A stretch of DNA of 64,000 nucleotides from Pedobacter ginsenosidimutans. GTDB lineage: Bacteria; Bacteroidota; Bacteroidia; Sphingobacteriales; Sphingobacteriaceae. The notes beneath the pieces were generated by a model. That model saw only the letters and a list, made by a program, of their open reading frames with translations, was not told the DNA's origin and ran no database searches. Numbering within the stretch: the stretch's first letter is position 1; every line of letters starts with the position of its first letter. The position numbers were made by a program, and so were the translations under genes. Below are positions 27,216 to 37,351 of this stretch, piece after piece. Location: the NCBI RefSeq assembly GCF_001442625.1, contig NZ_LMZQ01000006.1, forward strand, positions 1 to 64,000, written 5' to 3'.

Positions 27216-27647
27216 CTATATCGGCCGATAATATCTTACTGGGTAGAGTAATACTCCGAGTGCACTAATAACCGAGAAAAACAGATTAAAAAAGATATGT
27301 TGTCTCCAGGTTAGCAAAGAGATTACGCCACCGCAAGAACATGGTATATAGTCACTAAAATTTAAAATAATAATGATATAAGCTATAAAGGCTGTCATCA
27401 AGCCGAATGAAAGATAAAATGCCAGATGTTTTGTTTTTTCAAGAAAAAACAAGAAGGAAATACCTATTTCCAGTCCTGGTATAGCTATGCTAACAATTTC
27501 ACTAAACGGGTTTAATATTGGTGATTTACTTAGCTCTATCTGAAATTTCTGTAAATCTATCAACTTATTTATTGAAGCATACACGAATAGAAGGACCAGT
27601 GTAGCGCTCATTAGTTCTATTAATGTTTTTCTTGGTAACTCTTTCAT
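27216..27647 (-). CDS. MauE/DoxX-like redox-associated membrane protein
   Basis: Membrane protein of 143 residues with four predicted helices (about 10-28, 48-68, 75-97, 113-136). The motif PCSCGG with C103 and C105 lies at the mouth of a helix, as in MauE/DoxX-type proteins that pass electrons or form disulfides. In methylamine dehydrogenase loci MauE helps disulfide formation in the small subunit; here the evident client is the adjacent Cys-rich peptide. No other mau genes are present. Lies between the thioredoxin gene and the peptide gene on the same strand. Confidence 0.75.
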   Translation of the reverse strand: MKELPRKTLIELMSATLVLLFVYASINKLIDLQKFQIELSKSPILNPFSEIVSIAIPGLEIGISFLFFLEKTKHLAFYLSFGLMTAFIAYIIIILNFSDYIPCSCGGVISLLTWRQHIFFNLFFSVISALGVLLYPVRYYRPI

Positions 27648-27877
27648 TTTACTTTTTATTAAATTCTGACTAGTAGCTGTGTGGATACGGGATCTTTAGT
27701 CAATCTCCTGCAAACTGAGATATCATTGGCGTACTCTGGTTACCAATACTGTTGTAGATTAATGGACACGACAAAAAATCTTCACATTCTACGGATTCAC
27801 CTCAAGCCAATATTTTATTTACTTAGATTGATAAATGACTAAGAAAACTTTTTTAATCTTAAATCGTTTTTGATTAA

Positions 27878-29359
27878 TTAAAGATCTCTGTTCCATGTTG
27901 GTTTACCTTTTTTGATTTTTTCTAGTGTTTCAATAAATTCTAGGTTGTTAGGGTCTTTGGACAGTGCATTTTCCTCCCACTGGATTGCTTCATGCTGTTT
28001 TCCAAGCTTATGTAGAAGGTTGGCGTATGTATCCATATTTCCTGCACTAGGATCAAGCTTTACCGCTTCTCTACTCCATTCAGAAGCCTTTTTTAGATAT
28101 ACTTTATTGTCAGTCTTCAAAAAAGAAAACCATGCCCAGTTGTTCAACGCAAGTGCACTATACATTACTGAAAAGTTTTTCTCATAGTATTCAACTGCAT
28201 TGAGAAATTCATTAAAATCAATCTGTTGTCCTTTCATAATCCTATTCATCATAGACAATATTGTATTCCCAACCAACCTCTCTTCACCCATTCCTGCTTT
28301 AAGAGAATGAATGCCATTCAAAATCTCTTTCCAGCTCGCATTTCTATCAAGAAACACCTTTATCTTCTGGATATACAAGGGGTTTTGATCTGCTATGTCT
28401 CCCTCATATATATATTTCTCCTTTAGCAACAGTAAATTACCTTCGGCACCCCACTTTTTAAGGTTTTTACTAATTTTGGGCCAATCCGGTTTTCCGTTTA
28501 GGCTTTTTAAGTACGGAACTACGTTCTCTTCTCTTATGATTTTATCTGTTAAAGCGTTCAAATAACCAATTGCCAATAAAGGCTCAATATTTTGTACTTT
28601 CTCCTTTTGATTTATAAATACTGAAAAACCCACGTCTTTCGAAGAGGTGGTTGTCTTATATAGAATCATAAGATTTTCCTTGGTAAGCAGTTGACTAACA
28701 GTTCGACTTGCTGCATATTTTTTGCCAATCCTATTTGCCTGATCGGAGAGTCCAAGCTCCTGCGCATGCATAATCAAATCAAGAACAAACCCAGCATCGT
28801 CTTTCCCCGCTTCGTACTGGTTAAGTTTACCTAAAAAACCATTATTGGAATCCAACGACATTTTAGCACTTTTGATAAAGTTCACAGGTTTGCAAATCGC
28901 ATCAAGCTTAAAGGATGGTATACCTTCGCTGTTTAAAAATAGCAGTGTCGGATAGGCAGTTACATTATATTCCTTAGCCATTTTTTTTGAGGTTTCATAC
29001 CAGGATTTGACAAATTCATTGTCCTTGGTTGTAACGTCCATCTGCACCTTTACACTAACAAAATTACGGTTCATGTAGTCTCCCACCTCTTTAAGTAAAT
29101 AGACATTTTGCTCCATGAACTTACACGGGCCACACCATGTTGTATAGATATCCAGAAATATCGCTTTTTTTTCGGCTTTCGCTTTTTCCTGGACCTGTTC
29201 CCAACTTAGATGATCTTCAAATCTAATTCCCACTCCGGACTTTTCGGCTTTAGCAATTGTTTCGATCTGATCCCAGTTTAACTTATCGTCCAGCACACTC
29301 TGGGCCTCACTAAATACTACTGATAGCAATAGTATTACTAAAATCATAGTTCTTTTCAT
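27878..29359 (-). CDS. Secreted thioredoxin-domain protein with TPR-like tail
   Basis: Protein of 493 residues, signal peptide 1-19. Thioredoxin-like domain about 50-170 with active site WCGPC (C76, C79), and a long helical C-terminal region with TPR-like repeats near 400-490 (ALALNNWAWFSF, WSREAVKLDPSAGNMDTYANLLHKLGK). It would act in the periplasm as a disulfide reductant or isomerase. Oddity: the N-terminal helix with the pattern W-x-Q/E...AKAEK occurs twice (about 29-40 and 53-64), an apparent internal duplication. It precedes the MauE-like and peptide genes, consistent with a thiol-handling role for that peptide. Confidence 0.85.
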   Translation of the reverse strand: MKRTMILVILLLSVVFSEAQSVLDDKLNWDQIETIAKAEKSGVGIRFEDHLSWEQVQEKAKAEKKAIFLDIYTTWCGPCKFMEQNVYLLKEVGDYMNRNFVSVKVQMDVTTKDNEFVKSWYETSKKMAKEYNVTAYPTLLFLNSEGIPSFKLDAICKPVNFIKSAKMSLDSNNGFLGKLNQYEAGKDDAGFVLDLIMHAQELGLSDQANRIGKKYAASRTVSQLLTKENLMILYKTTTSSKDVGFSVFINQKEKVQNIEPLLAIGYLNALTDKIIREENVVPYLKSLNGKPDWPKISKNLKKWGAEGNLLLLKEKYIYEGDIADQNPLYIQKIKVFLDRNASWKEILNGIHSLKAGMGEERLVGNTILSMMNRIMKGQQIDFNEFLNAVEYYEKNFSVMYSALALNNWAWFSFLKTDNKVYLKKASEWSREAVKLDPSAGNMDTYANLLHKLGKQHEAIQWEENALSKDPNNLEFIETLEKIKKGKPTWNRDL

Positions 29360-29428
29360 TTGTTTGTATTTAAAATTGATTGTTGAGTTTAAATGGTTGA
29401 ACTTTCATTGACTGACCTGGTTCCTATA

Positions 29429-32128
29429 TTATTTAATTTTTAAGCTCTGGACTGCATGCCGGCATTTGTTACTAAAACTCCGGCTTGAGTCTAGTTCCAA
29501 ACCACTCTTCATTTCCCTCACAGACACTCCTATGCCTTCAGTCATCCAGATTGGCGCAGGTTTAGCTTTCAAATAGTGATTGAAGAATTGAAACTGTCTT
29601 TTTGAAAAATCTTCTTGATTTTTACCATTTAAACCGTGGCCTTCACCAGGATAATGTAGCATCCAAACTTTCTTCCGAAGTCGCCTCAGACTATTGAAAA
29701 ACTCCAATCCCTGAGCAAAAGGGACGTTATCATCACCTCTATTATTAAGAATCAACAATGGGGTGGTCACTTTATCTACATAAAATATGGGAGAATTTTT
29801 GATGTAAAGATCGGGTCTTTCCCAAGGCTGAAAACCAATGCCATAAGCTCCTTGTTCACAATACATCATTTGCAGTGGTCCCTCGCCAAATGAACTTATT
29901 AGGTTACTTGCTCCTGCACCAGAATAGGCACATGCAAAAAGGCTTGACTTCCCTACCAAAAAATTAGTCTCGTAACCGCCGAAACTGTATCCGGCAAGCC
30001 CCATGCGTTCTTTATCTATCCAATCAAACTTAGATAGATAATCAGCAACAGATACTACAGAGTTGTAAGCACTTTCACCAAATGCAGTTTTCTTGGGAAT
30101 TATATCTGGCACAAAAACTAGGTATCCGTTGCTGACGTAGAAGGGAATCGATAGTCCGTAGGATAAATTAGGCTCTAAAAACTTATTTAGATTATTCGAC
30201 CAATTGACATAATAATAAAATATAATTGGATATTTCTTCTTTGGATCAAAGTTTTCCGGTTTATATATCACACCTTTAGCTTCTTTCCCGTCGTAAGCTT
30301 TCCATATAACAAGTTCACTAGTTAGCCAATTCACAGTACGCTCTGGATGTATATCGGATAATTTTTCATATTTTTTAAAATCTCTTGATACGAACAAATT
30401 CGGGGAACTTGAGGCTGTCTCCTGCTCAAACAAGAAAACACCCGAATAATTTGGGATAATCTTTGGATGTAAAGGCGATCCATGGTAAAACATTTTGTAC
30501 TTGCTGAGACAATTTTGAAATGTTATTTTAGGTTCGATGTTTATTTTGTCTAGCTTGATGAAAGTAAAACCACTTTTTAATGTATTTTGATCAATAACCA
30601 AAAAAGGGATAGAATCTTTTGGGCCAAACTTTTCGAAATTTAATTGCAATAAAGATCCGCTAAAGAAGGATATATTATTTCTTCTGCCCCAGCCATTTGT
30701 AAGATTTAGTGGTTTTGCGCGACCAGTTAGATCTAGCTTCCAAATATCAAAGCCATCTCCTAACAATACATTATTATCTTTGAGCCAACCGATCACATTA
30801 AATGCAGGCCTTACACTGCTCCCAGCGGAAATAGCCGTCTCCGGCAAAGTGTGTGGTATCTTTATATTCTTAGTTAAATTGTAAACCCAACTGTTTCGTA
30901 GGTCTTGAGAGAAATAATCATTTGTAAGGGTATCGAAATACAAAATATATTTATTATCAGGCGAAAGAATAACGGCAATGTCTCCACTATAGCTAGCCGA
31001 AAGCTTCTTAATCACCTTTCCAGTAACTGTAGATATGACCTTACTATAGTGTGAAAAGAACGGATTCCAGTAAAATTCGTTAGCTCCAGCAACATTTTTT
31101 TTCACTAAAACGAAATCCGAACAATTTTCCGAGAAACTTATATCTTCAAATGCTTGAGTTAATTGGACTGCCTTATTGTCTTCTGCGTTTAGCACAAATT
31201 GACAAGCGTCGAATTTACGCTCGCTAAAGTTTGCTTGCTGTGAGTAGTGAATTGAATCTTTATATGTCCATACCTCCATTCCGTTTACAACATCCGGATC
31301 CCTATTAAGATTAGTATTGATTATTGGCTTGGCAAAAAAGAAAATCTGTTTTCCCTCCTTTCCAAATGAAATCATTTTATTTTCAATAAGAAATTTGCCC
31401 TTTATACCATCTGAATTGTCGGTTACCTTAGCTTCTGGTTTCGATTTGCCTGTAGTATATTGCCAAATGGTATATTTGCCTTGATTCTCAGTTATGAGGC
31501 CAATGTTTGACCCGTTTTTGTCCGGGAAGTAACTGATACAATTTCCAACCTGAATCGTGTTCTCAAGTTTGAATGTGTCAAAGTTGAATACAGAAAGTGT
31601 TGCGGATCCATTATCATTCTTTCCCAGAAAAATTATTTTAGTTCCTTCGTCTGTAACCTTGAAGTTTTCTATATGTGTAGCAACAAATTTCTTCCTACTT
31701 CTGAACTTTAACATTGATAGAATACTCCCATTTTTGATAGAAAGTATTTCATCTTTTTTTGCTCTCGATAGGAAGTACTCTTGACCCATTCCCATAAATT
31801 TATAGTTTTTACTACCAAGGTCATACATAAAAATAGAGTCGCCTGAAGTCTTAATGATTATGGCTTTGCTATCATATGTAAATTTACAATCTGATACATC
31901 ATATTTCACCTTTACACTTTGGTTTCCATCCGTTGAACAGATCCTTAAGTGATCTCCGTTAGCTGAACTAGTAAAGTACCAAACAAACTTTCCGTTTTCA
32001 GAAATGTCATACCTCCCCAATTTTGTCCAATTATTTGAGGTAACGAAATCAACAGTTGATTTCTGTCCAAAACTCCATCCGCAGCTTAATAAAAGCAGCA
32101 GTAATAAAAATCTAAATTTCATCTTCAT
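29429..32128 (-). CDS. S9 family prolyl oligopeptidase-like peptidase
   Basis: Secreted serine peptidase of 899 residues, signal peptide 1-21. A long N-terminal beta-propeller-like region (about 30-600) precedes the alpha/beta hydrolase domain. The nucleophile is in GLAGYSFGGYETNF, the Asp in NNRGDDNVPFAQG and the His in YPGEGHGLNG, so the catalytic triad is complete. It cleaves peptides or releases amino-terminal units in the periplasm or outer membrane. It follows SusD after 239 bp, beyond a hairpin at 32335-32360, and precedes the thioredoxin gene, so it probably processes the peptide handled by this locus. Confidence 0.88.
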   Translation of the reverse strand: MKMKFRFLLLLLLLSCGWSFGQKSTVDFVTSNNWTKLGRYDISENGKFVWYFTSSANGDHLRICSTDGNQSVKVKYDVSDCKFTYDSKAIIIKTSGDSIFMYDLGSKNYKFMGMGQEYFLSRAKKDEILSIKNGSILSMLKFRSRKKFVATHIENFKVTDEGTKIIFLGKNDNGSATLSVFNFDTFKLENTIQVGNCISYFPDKNGSNIGLITENQGKYTIWQYTTGKSKPEAKVTDNSDGIKGKFLIENKMISFGKEGKQIFFFAKPIINTNLNRDPDVVNGMEVWTYKDSIHYSQQANFSERKFDACQFVLNAEDNKAVQLTQAFEDISFSENCSDFVLVKKNVAGANEFYWNPFFSHYSKVISTVTGKVIKKLSASYSGDIAVILSPDNKYILYFDTLTNDYFSQDLRNSWVYNLTKNIKIPHTLPETAISAGSSVRPAFNVIGWLKDNNVLLGDGFDIWKLDLTGRAKPLNLTNGWGRRNNISFFSGSLLQLNFEKFGPKDSIPFLVIDQNTLKSGFTFIKLDKINIEPKITFQNCLSKYKMFYHGSPLHPKIIPNYSGVFLFEQETASSSPNLFVSRDFKKYEKLSDIHPERTVNWLTSELVIWKAYDGKEAKGVIYKPENFDPKKKYPIIFYYYVNWSNNLNKFLEPNLSYGLSIPFYVSNGYLVFVPDIIPKKTAFGESAYNSVVSVADYLSKFDWIDKERMGLAGYSFGGYETNFLVGKSSLFACAYSGAGASNLISSFGEGPLQMMYCEQGAYGIGFQPWERPDLYIKNSPIFYVDKVTTPLLILNNRGDDNVPFAQGLEFFNSLRRLRKKVWMLHYPGEGHGLNGKNQEDFSKRQFQFFNHYLKAKPAPIWMTEGIGVSVREMKSGLELDSSRSFSNKCRHAVQSLKIK

Positions 32129-32334
32129 TCTTTTTTACTTCGGCATCACAAACAGCAAACCCAACAGATGACACCAACATTATCCTTTTTCTATTGCCAT
32201 GAGCTATTCACAGAGCAGCATTATTCCAACCGCACAAATATTTAAGTTGAACGTCCCTTCCTCTGAAGAAGAATTATAAGCTGCATTGCACTCTCACCGG
32301 CATGAATCGAATAACTATTTAGGATTAGCTTAGT

Positions 32335-32360
32335 ACACCTGGAAAATTCTATCCAGGTGT
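32335..32360 (-). terminator. Hairpin downstream of susD
   Basis: ACACCTGG (32335-32342) pairs with CCAGGTGT (32353-32360), loop 10 nt, 8 bp after the susD stop on the minus strand. It may reduce read-through from susCD into the peptidase gene. Confidence 0.5.
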
Positions 32361-32367
32361 TTATGTA

Positions 32368-33819
32368 TTATTCCGAGTAGCCAGGATTTTGATGCCCCCT
32401 CAATGAAGGATTTAGTAAAAACTCGGAAGACGGTATCGGCATTAGGGCTTTATAACTAAGCCAATTACCACCCTTTGCTTGGCAGATAGAAGTCATAATT
32501 TCATTAATCTTTCCAGAACGTTTCAGATCCAGCCATCGCTGCTCCCCCTCGGTAAATAGCTCCACTTGCCGCTCATGAAATATCGCATCCAACATAGTCT
32601 CTGAAGAATTAGCAGTTGTATTCAAAAGGCCAGCTCGATTTCTAATTGTGTTCAGATCGCTTTCGGCACTATTTGCACCAATTAACAATCCTTTATGTAC
32701 CCTGGCTTCAGCTCTGATAAGAAATAACTCCGCGAAACGTATAACCATAACATATTCCTGTTGATCCTGTATCCCACCTGCATTTGAGCTTCCAATTTTG
32801 TACTTATAGAAAATTGGAATTTGTTCGTTACCGTAGGTAATGGTAGACAGCCATTTTTGTTTTCTTAAATCATTATTTTCGAATGCATTCATCAAAAAAT
32901 CGCTAACAGAAAATTGAGGCTCGCCTCCATCTCTAGGAATAAAAGATTGTCCATCGACAGTATTTGTACTTCCGTCAATTTGTTTCTCTGGCTGGAGTTG
33001 CCAAACTGCTTCGCGATTATTTTTTACAAAAACATCATTCAAATCATTGAGGAGCTCATAATGTGCATTATCACCTATTACCGCGGTTGCTTCGGTTTCA
33101 GCTTGGTCCCACATACCTAAATAAAGATATACTCTAGCTAATAAGGCCGTGGCTGCACCTCGATTGGGTCTAAGCCTTTCAGTAGTTGCAGTTGTTAAAT
33201 CCGTTGATAGAAACTCTGGAGATAGATTTGCTTTAGCTTCCTTAAGATCTATCAGAATCTGGTTATAAACATCTGCTTTGCTTGATCGCTTAATATTGGC
33301 ATTTGTTTTAAAGTTGGTGGTAAGAACTAAAGGTACGTCTCCATATAGATTTACTAAATAAAAATAACAATATCCTCGGATAAATTTAGCTTCACCTAAC
33401 AGCACTTTTTTCTTATCTTCTGGAATTGAATTTGATTCAGTAATGCCCTCAATGATCGAGTTAACTGAGTAAATATAACTACTATATAGTTGGCCCCACC
33501 TTGCTTGGTTTAATTGATCGACACTAGTAACCGCATTTATGTAATATACATCACTTTGGGATACTTGACGCAATTTGATTTCGTCAGCCATTAGTCCAGA
33601 GTTTATATTCTTTTGCATTGTACGAAAATTTGCATAAACGCCAGTCATTGCAGTCACTGCGGCACTTGTACTTGAAAATACCTGCTCACTGGTGTATTTA
33701 TTTACAGGATAATCAATACTAATTAATTTCTTGCAACCGAATTGCATATAAATAGCAATTAAAATTAATACAAGGTGCAATCTTAGTGTAGATCTGAGAT
33801 TGAAATATTTTGTTCTCAT
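32368..33819 (-). CDS. SusD/RagB-family outer-membrane lipoprotein
   Basis: Nutrient-binding lid of a SusCD transporter, 483 residues. The N-terminal signal ends with a lipobox-like FGC (C29), so it is a surface lipoprotein. Typical SusD features: helical TPR-like scaffold, N-terminal segment with SSTSAAVTAMTGVYANF, and the C-terminal block ERQVELFTEGEQRWLDLKRSGK ending in NPGY. It is 11 bp after SusC, the usual tight pair. The neighbourhood (S9 peptidase, Cys-rich peptide) argues for a peptide substrate rather than glycan; RagAB-type pairs are known peptide importers. Confidence 0.92.
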   Translation of the reverse strand: MRTKYFNLRSTLRLHLVLILIAIYMQFGCKKLISIDYPVNKYTSEQVFSSTSAAVTAMTGVYANFRTMQKNINSGLMADEIKLRQVSQSDVYYINAVTSVDQLNQARWGQLYSSYIYSVNSIIEGITESNSIPEDKKKVLLGEAKFIRGYCYFYLVNLYGDVPLVLTTNFKTNANIKRSSKADVYNQILIDLKEAKANLSPEFLSTDLTTATTERLRPNRGAATALLARVYLYLGMWDQAETEATAVIGDNAHYELLNDLNDVFVKNNREAVWQLQPEKQIDGSTNTVDGQSFIPRDGGEPQFSVSDFLMNAFENNDLRKQKWLSTITYGNEQIPIFYKYKIGSSNAGGIQDQQEYVMVIRFAELFLIRAEARVHKGLLIGANSAESDLNTIRNRAGLLNTTANSSETMLDAIFHERQVELFTEGEQRWLDLKRSGKINEIMTSICQAKGGNWLSYKALMPIPSSEFLLNPSLRGHQNPGYSE

Positions 33820-33830
33820 AATTATTTAAT

Positions 33831-36800
33831 TTAAAGTCCTATTGAAATTCCAGCAGTTACAACGCGTGGTGGCGCGAGAGTAAGAGGATCTTGCGTTTCT
33901 GGATCTGCACCTTTATATTTTGTAAATGTTAATAAATTCTGCCCCTGTAGATAAAATCTAAGCGTTTGAATATGCAGCTTTTTGAGGGGGGGGGCTGGTA
34001 AAGCGTATGAGAGAGAGACATTTTTAATTCTTAAAAACGATGCATCAACCCAGGCAGCATCACTTTGGGAAGCCATTATCCAATTTGAAACATTACCAAA
34101 GCCACTGGTAAACTTTGCAAATACAGCATTATCACCTTGTTGAACCCAGCGTTGATCGAAAATAGACAATGGAATATTTCCTATTCCGTTATCGAGTAAT
34201 AATCCAGGCGAGAGAAAGGAAGTACTAAATAAATAGTTCCTACCCATTTGTTTTGTAAATTGAGTAAAGATATCTAAAGTGAATCCTTTATAGATAAATT
34301 GATTAGAAACACCTCCAGTAAAGTCAGGTCTAGTTGTAATCTGTCTGGCATATCTGTTTGCAAACCCGTCGGTGTTAGTATTTCCATGATCATCAGCAAA
34401 TAAATACAGACCAGTAGATGGATCAACCCCTCGGAACTCTGCAACCGGAATAATCCCACTGAAAGGTTTTCCTATTGGACTAATTTCTTTTCCATTTTGA
34501 TCATATCCATAGATAAAAGGATAACCTTGATATCCGTCTGCCAGAGATAGCAGTTTATTTTTAGTTGCTAGACTTATATTTCCCAATATACTCCAACCAA
34601 AATCTTTGGTAGTTGCCACTTTTGCGACCAGGGTAAATTCAGCACCACTATTTTGTATCTTTGCGTCTTGATTCAAAATAATTCCACCAAGACTTCCCCC
34701 ACCAGCGGTTGCCGGTAAGCTAAAGCTACCAAGTTGATCCCCTGATCTATTCCGAAAAAAAGAAGCGGTAAGCAATAGCCGATCTTTGAAGAACCCAAGA
34801 TCTAGAGCTAACTCAGCCTTTCTAGTACTTTCCCAATGGTAGTCTGGATTCGCCGCTCCACTGGACTGAATTGTTGCTATATCCTGGTACCTTCCGAAAG
34901 GAGGGCTAATTGCTCCCCAAAGTTCTACGTATCCATAATCCTTTATGTTATCATTTCCTGTTACTCCATAACTAAAGCGTAGCTTGCCAAAGCTGATCCA
35001 CGGAAAAAGCTTTTGCATTTCTAACTCATTGGTAAAGACCCATGCTGCCCCAACAGAGCCGAAGTTACCAAATTGATATCCCGGTCCAAACCTACTACTA
35101 CCATCCCTCCTGAAATTCAAATTTAGAATGTATTTATCTGTCCAGTTGTAGGTTAGACGAGAAAAAAGGCCTGCATATTTATACTCATTATTGTTGTTAG
35201 CAGAATAGTAGTTCCTTGCTAAGGATAAGTCTTTTAGACTAAGATCGGAAGTATACCCGTTTGCATTAAGATATTGGAGTTCAGATTCATTATATTGTAA
35301 ACTCATTCCCAATATTGCATCGAGACGACCTTTCCCAATATGGTTATTATACGAAAGTTGCGGTTCAACACTCCATGAACTTGACGAATTATTATTCCGG
35401 GTTGCTTGTGCGGTCATGAAACTCAAAGTTGCTGGATCCATAGAGGCCAGTGACTGAGGCTGATAACTCTTAAGCTGTAACAGCGAAAAGCCCAAGGTTG
35501 ATTTAAATTGGATACTTGGCGAAAAACGATAACTTATATCGGCACTGGTTGTTATTGTGTTTGTATTACTTGAAATGATATTCGATAAGCTGGCGTAAGG
35601 ATTCGTCCAAGTAGCGAATCCCGATAGTGGATTGGGTTCCCAATTCAATTCACCATTTGGCTTATAAATCATAGGGGCATTTGGTGGCAAAAAAATCCCT
35701 GCACTCGTCAAGTCAGTGGAGCTTGAGCTGTTGGACGTATAATTAGCAGTCAAAGAAGCTCTAAACTTTTCGTTCGGTGACACTCCTGTTAAGCTAAAAT
35801 GCCCAGATCCGCTTTGATCTTTTGCACTGCCCAAAAACATTGAGGTTTGACCGTTGTAGGTACCACCTAATGTATATTGTAAGGTTTGTGTTCCGCCGGA
35901 TAAACTAACTTGTACAGAAGTAAACTGTCCATTTCCACCCCCTAATTCGTTTTGCCAATCTGTATAGCGATTTTGATCCCAAACAGTCAAATCATAATTA
36001 CCAGGTTCAGGAGCTGTTGGTAAAGTCAAACCATCATTCTTAAACGCCTCTTTTCTCATCTGAAGATATTGCTGGGTGTTTAATAGTGGAAGTTTTTTAT
36101 TTGAACGCTGTGAAATTCCAGTGAACATATTGACGTCAACCTTTGTTGCTCCAACATTCCCCTTCTTAGTAGTAATCAAAATTACACCATTTGCACCTCT
36201 GCTTCCATAAATTGCTGTTGCATCAGCATCTTTAAGAACATCAATTGAAGCTATGTCAGAGGGATTAATAAACCTTAATGCAGAAAGATTTGCTGTTCCG
36301 AAACTGGTACCTCCTGGTATATTATTTGAAAAAGGTATACCATCAATAACAATTAGAGGTTGGGTGTATTCACCACTTAAACTATTTTGCCCTCTAATTT
36401 GGAGCTTAACCGGAGCGCCCGGTATTCCACTCGTTGGCGTTATAATTAGTCCAGGAACTCTCCCTTGCAGAGCAAATAGAGGATTGTCAATCGGTTGCTT
36501 AGCTATTTCCTCAGCTTTGACCGTAGTTATATTTGAAGTACTAGTCCGCCTGGAAGTGGTACCAGAAAACATCACTTGTACTTCGTCTAATTTGTTATCA
36601 CTTAGCTCCATTCGAACTGGAGCTATGTATTCTTTTGCAATAATTTCTACTTTTTTATACCCAATAAAAGTAACTTCGAGAATTGCGCCTTCGGCGACAT
36701 TTTTAAGATAAAATTCCCCTCGAAAGTCTGTTAAGGTGGTTCCTTTCCCATTTTTCACTCTCACATTAGCGCCAGAAAGAGGCGATAATTTTTCGTCTAA

Positions 36801-37226
36801 TATCACTCCCCTAACTCCTATAGCAGTAAAATATTGCGTTATGCGATCAACAATTGAAGACTCATTTTTTTCTTTTCGTTTGACCATTACAGTTTTATCT
36901 TTCACTTCGTATACAAGCGGTTGCCCTTCAAAGGCCACTTTGAGGGCATTTTCAATGGTAACATTGTCTAATTCAATGGTTACTGGCTTTAGGTTTTTAA
37001 AATCCAAGCTGGAATAAACGAAGTCATAGCCGCTTTGTATGCTGATGGATTTTAATAGTTTTTGTAAAGGGGCGTTGGTTTCTTTTAAGGTGATTTGTGC
37101 ATTGGTTGATGCGCTCACCTGTAATAGGAATACCGTTATTATGAGTATGGTTAGTTTCATAATCCGCAAAATTTGCCGGGATTTTCCAAATAATGGGGCA
37201 ATCCCAAAATCTTCAATAATTTTCAT
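33831..37226 (-). CDS. SusC/RagA TonB-dependent transporter with signalling domain
   Basis: Outer-membrane transporter of 1131 residues. Order: signal peptide (about 24-45; the ATG at residue 24 is an alternative start), secretin/TonB N-terminal (STN) domain about 50-118, carboxypeptidase-regulatory-like domain about 135-210, TonB plug about 225-350 with PLIVIDGIPF and IYGSRGANGVILITTKKG, then the 22-strand barrel. The STN domain is the type that touches a FecR anti-sigma factor, and FecR and an ECF sigma gene lie just upstream, so transport and transcription are linked. SusC and SusD are a pair; the likely cargo is a peptide. Confidence 0.93.
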   Translation of the reverse strand: MKIIEDFGIAPLFGKSRQILRIMKLTILIITVFLLQVSASTNAQITLKETNAPLQKLLKSISIQSGYDFVYSSLDFKNLKPVTIELDNVTIENALKVAFEGQPLVYEVKDKTVMVKRKEKNESSIVDRITQYFTAIGVRGVILDEKLSPLSGANVRVKNGKGTTLTDFRGEFYLKNVAEGAILEVTFIGYKKVEIIAKEYIAPVRMELSDNKLDEVQVMFSGTTSRRTSTSNITTVKAEEIAKQPIDNPLFALQGRVPGLIITPTSGIPGAPVKLQIRGQNSLSGEYTQPLIVIDGIPFSNNIPGGTSFGTANLSALRFINPSDIASIDVLKDADATAIYGSRGANGVILITTKKGNVGATKVDVNMFTGISQRSNKKLPLLNTQQYLQMRKEAFKNDGLTLPTAPEPGNYDLTVWDQNRYTDWQNELGGGNGQFTSVQVSLSGGTQTLQYTLGGTYNGQTSMFLGSAKDQSGSGHFSLTGVSPNEKFRASLTANYTSNSSSSTDLTSAGIFLPPNAPMIYKPNGELNWEPNPLSGFATWTNPYASLSNIISSNTNTITTSADISYRFSPSIQFKSTLGFSLLQLKSYQPQSLASMDPATLSFMTAQATRNNNSSSSWSVEPQLSYNNHIGKGRLDAILGMSLQYNESELQYLNANGYTSDLSLKDLSLARNYYSANNNNEYKYAGLFSRLTYNWTDKYILNLNFRRDGSSRFGPGYQFGNFGSVGAAWVFTNELEMQKLFPWISFGKLRFSYGVTGNDNIKDYGYVELWGAISPPFGRYQDIATIQSSGAANPDYHWESTRKAELALDLGFFKDRLLLTASFFRNRSGDQLGSFSLPATAGGGSLGGIILNQDAKIQNSGAEFTLVAKVATTKDFGWSILGNISLATKNKLLSLADGYQGYPFIYGYDQNGKEISPIGKPFSGIIPVAEFRGVDPSTGLYLFADDHGNTNTDGFANRYARQITTRPDFTGGVSNQFIYKGFTLDIFTQFTKQMGRNYLFSTSFLSPGLLLDNGIGNIPLSIFDQRWVQQGDNAVFAKFTSGFGNVSNWIMASQSDAAWVDASFLRIKNVSLSYALPAPPLKKLHIQTLRFYLQGQNLLTFTKYKGADPETQDPLTLAPPRVVTAGISIGL

Positions 37227-37296
37227 TATTTTTGGTTGTTTGGTTAGTTGGTTGTTGTTGACTCAAAACTTTAATGACGGTTGACCAGACATAAAG

Positions 37297-37320
37297 CGGG
37301 AGTAGGTCGAAGCACTCCCG
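37297..37320. terminator. Hairpin between fecR and susC
   Basis: CGGGAGT (37297-37303) pairs with ACTCCCG (37314-37320), 10-nt loop. On the plus strand a TTTTCTTTTTT tract follows; on the minus strand, the direction of the operon, the tail is weak. It may attenuate read-through from fecR to susC. Confidence 0.45.
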
Positions 37321-37351
37321 TTTTCTTTTTTGGTACCGTTTTGTGGTATAG

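Noticed and set aside
27216..27647. Methylamine utilisation based on MauE similarity
   Set aside because: No methylamine dehydrogenase subunits or other mau genes are present; a redox role for the neighbouring peptide fits better.
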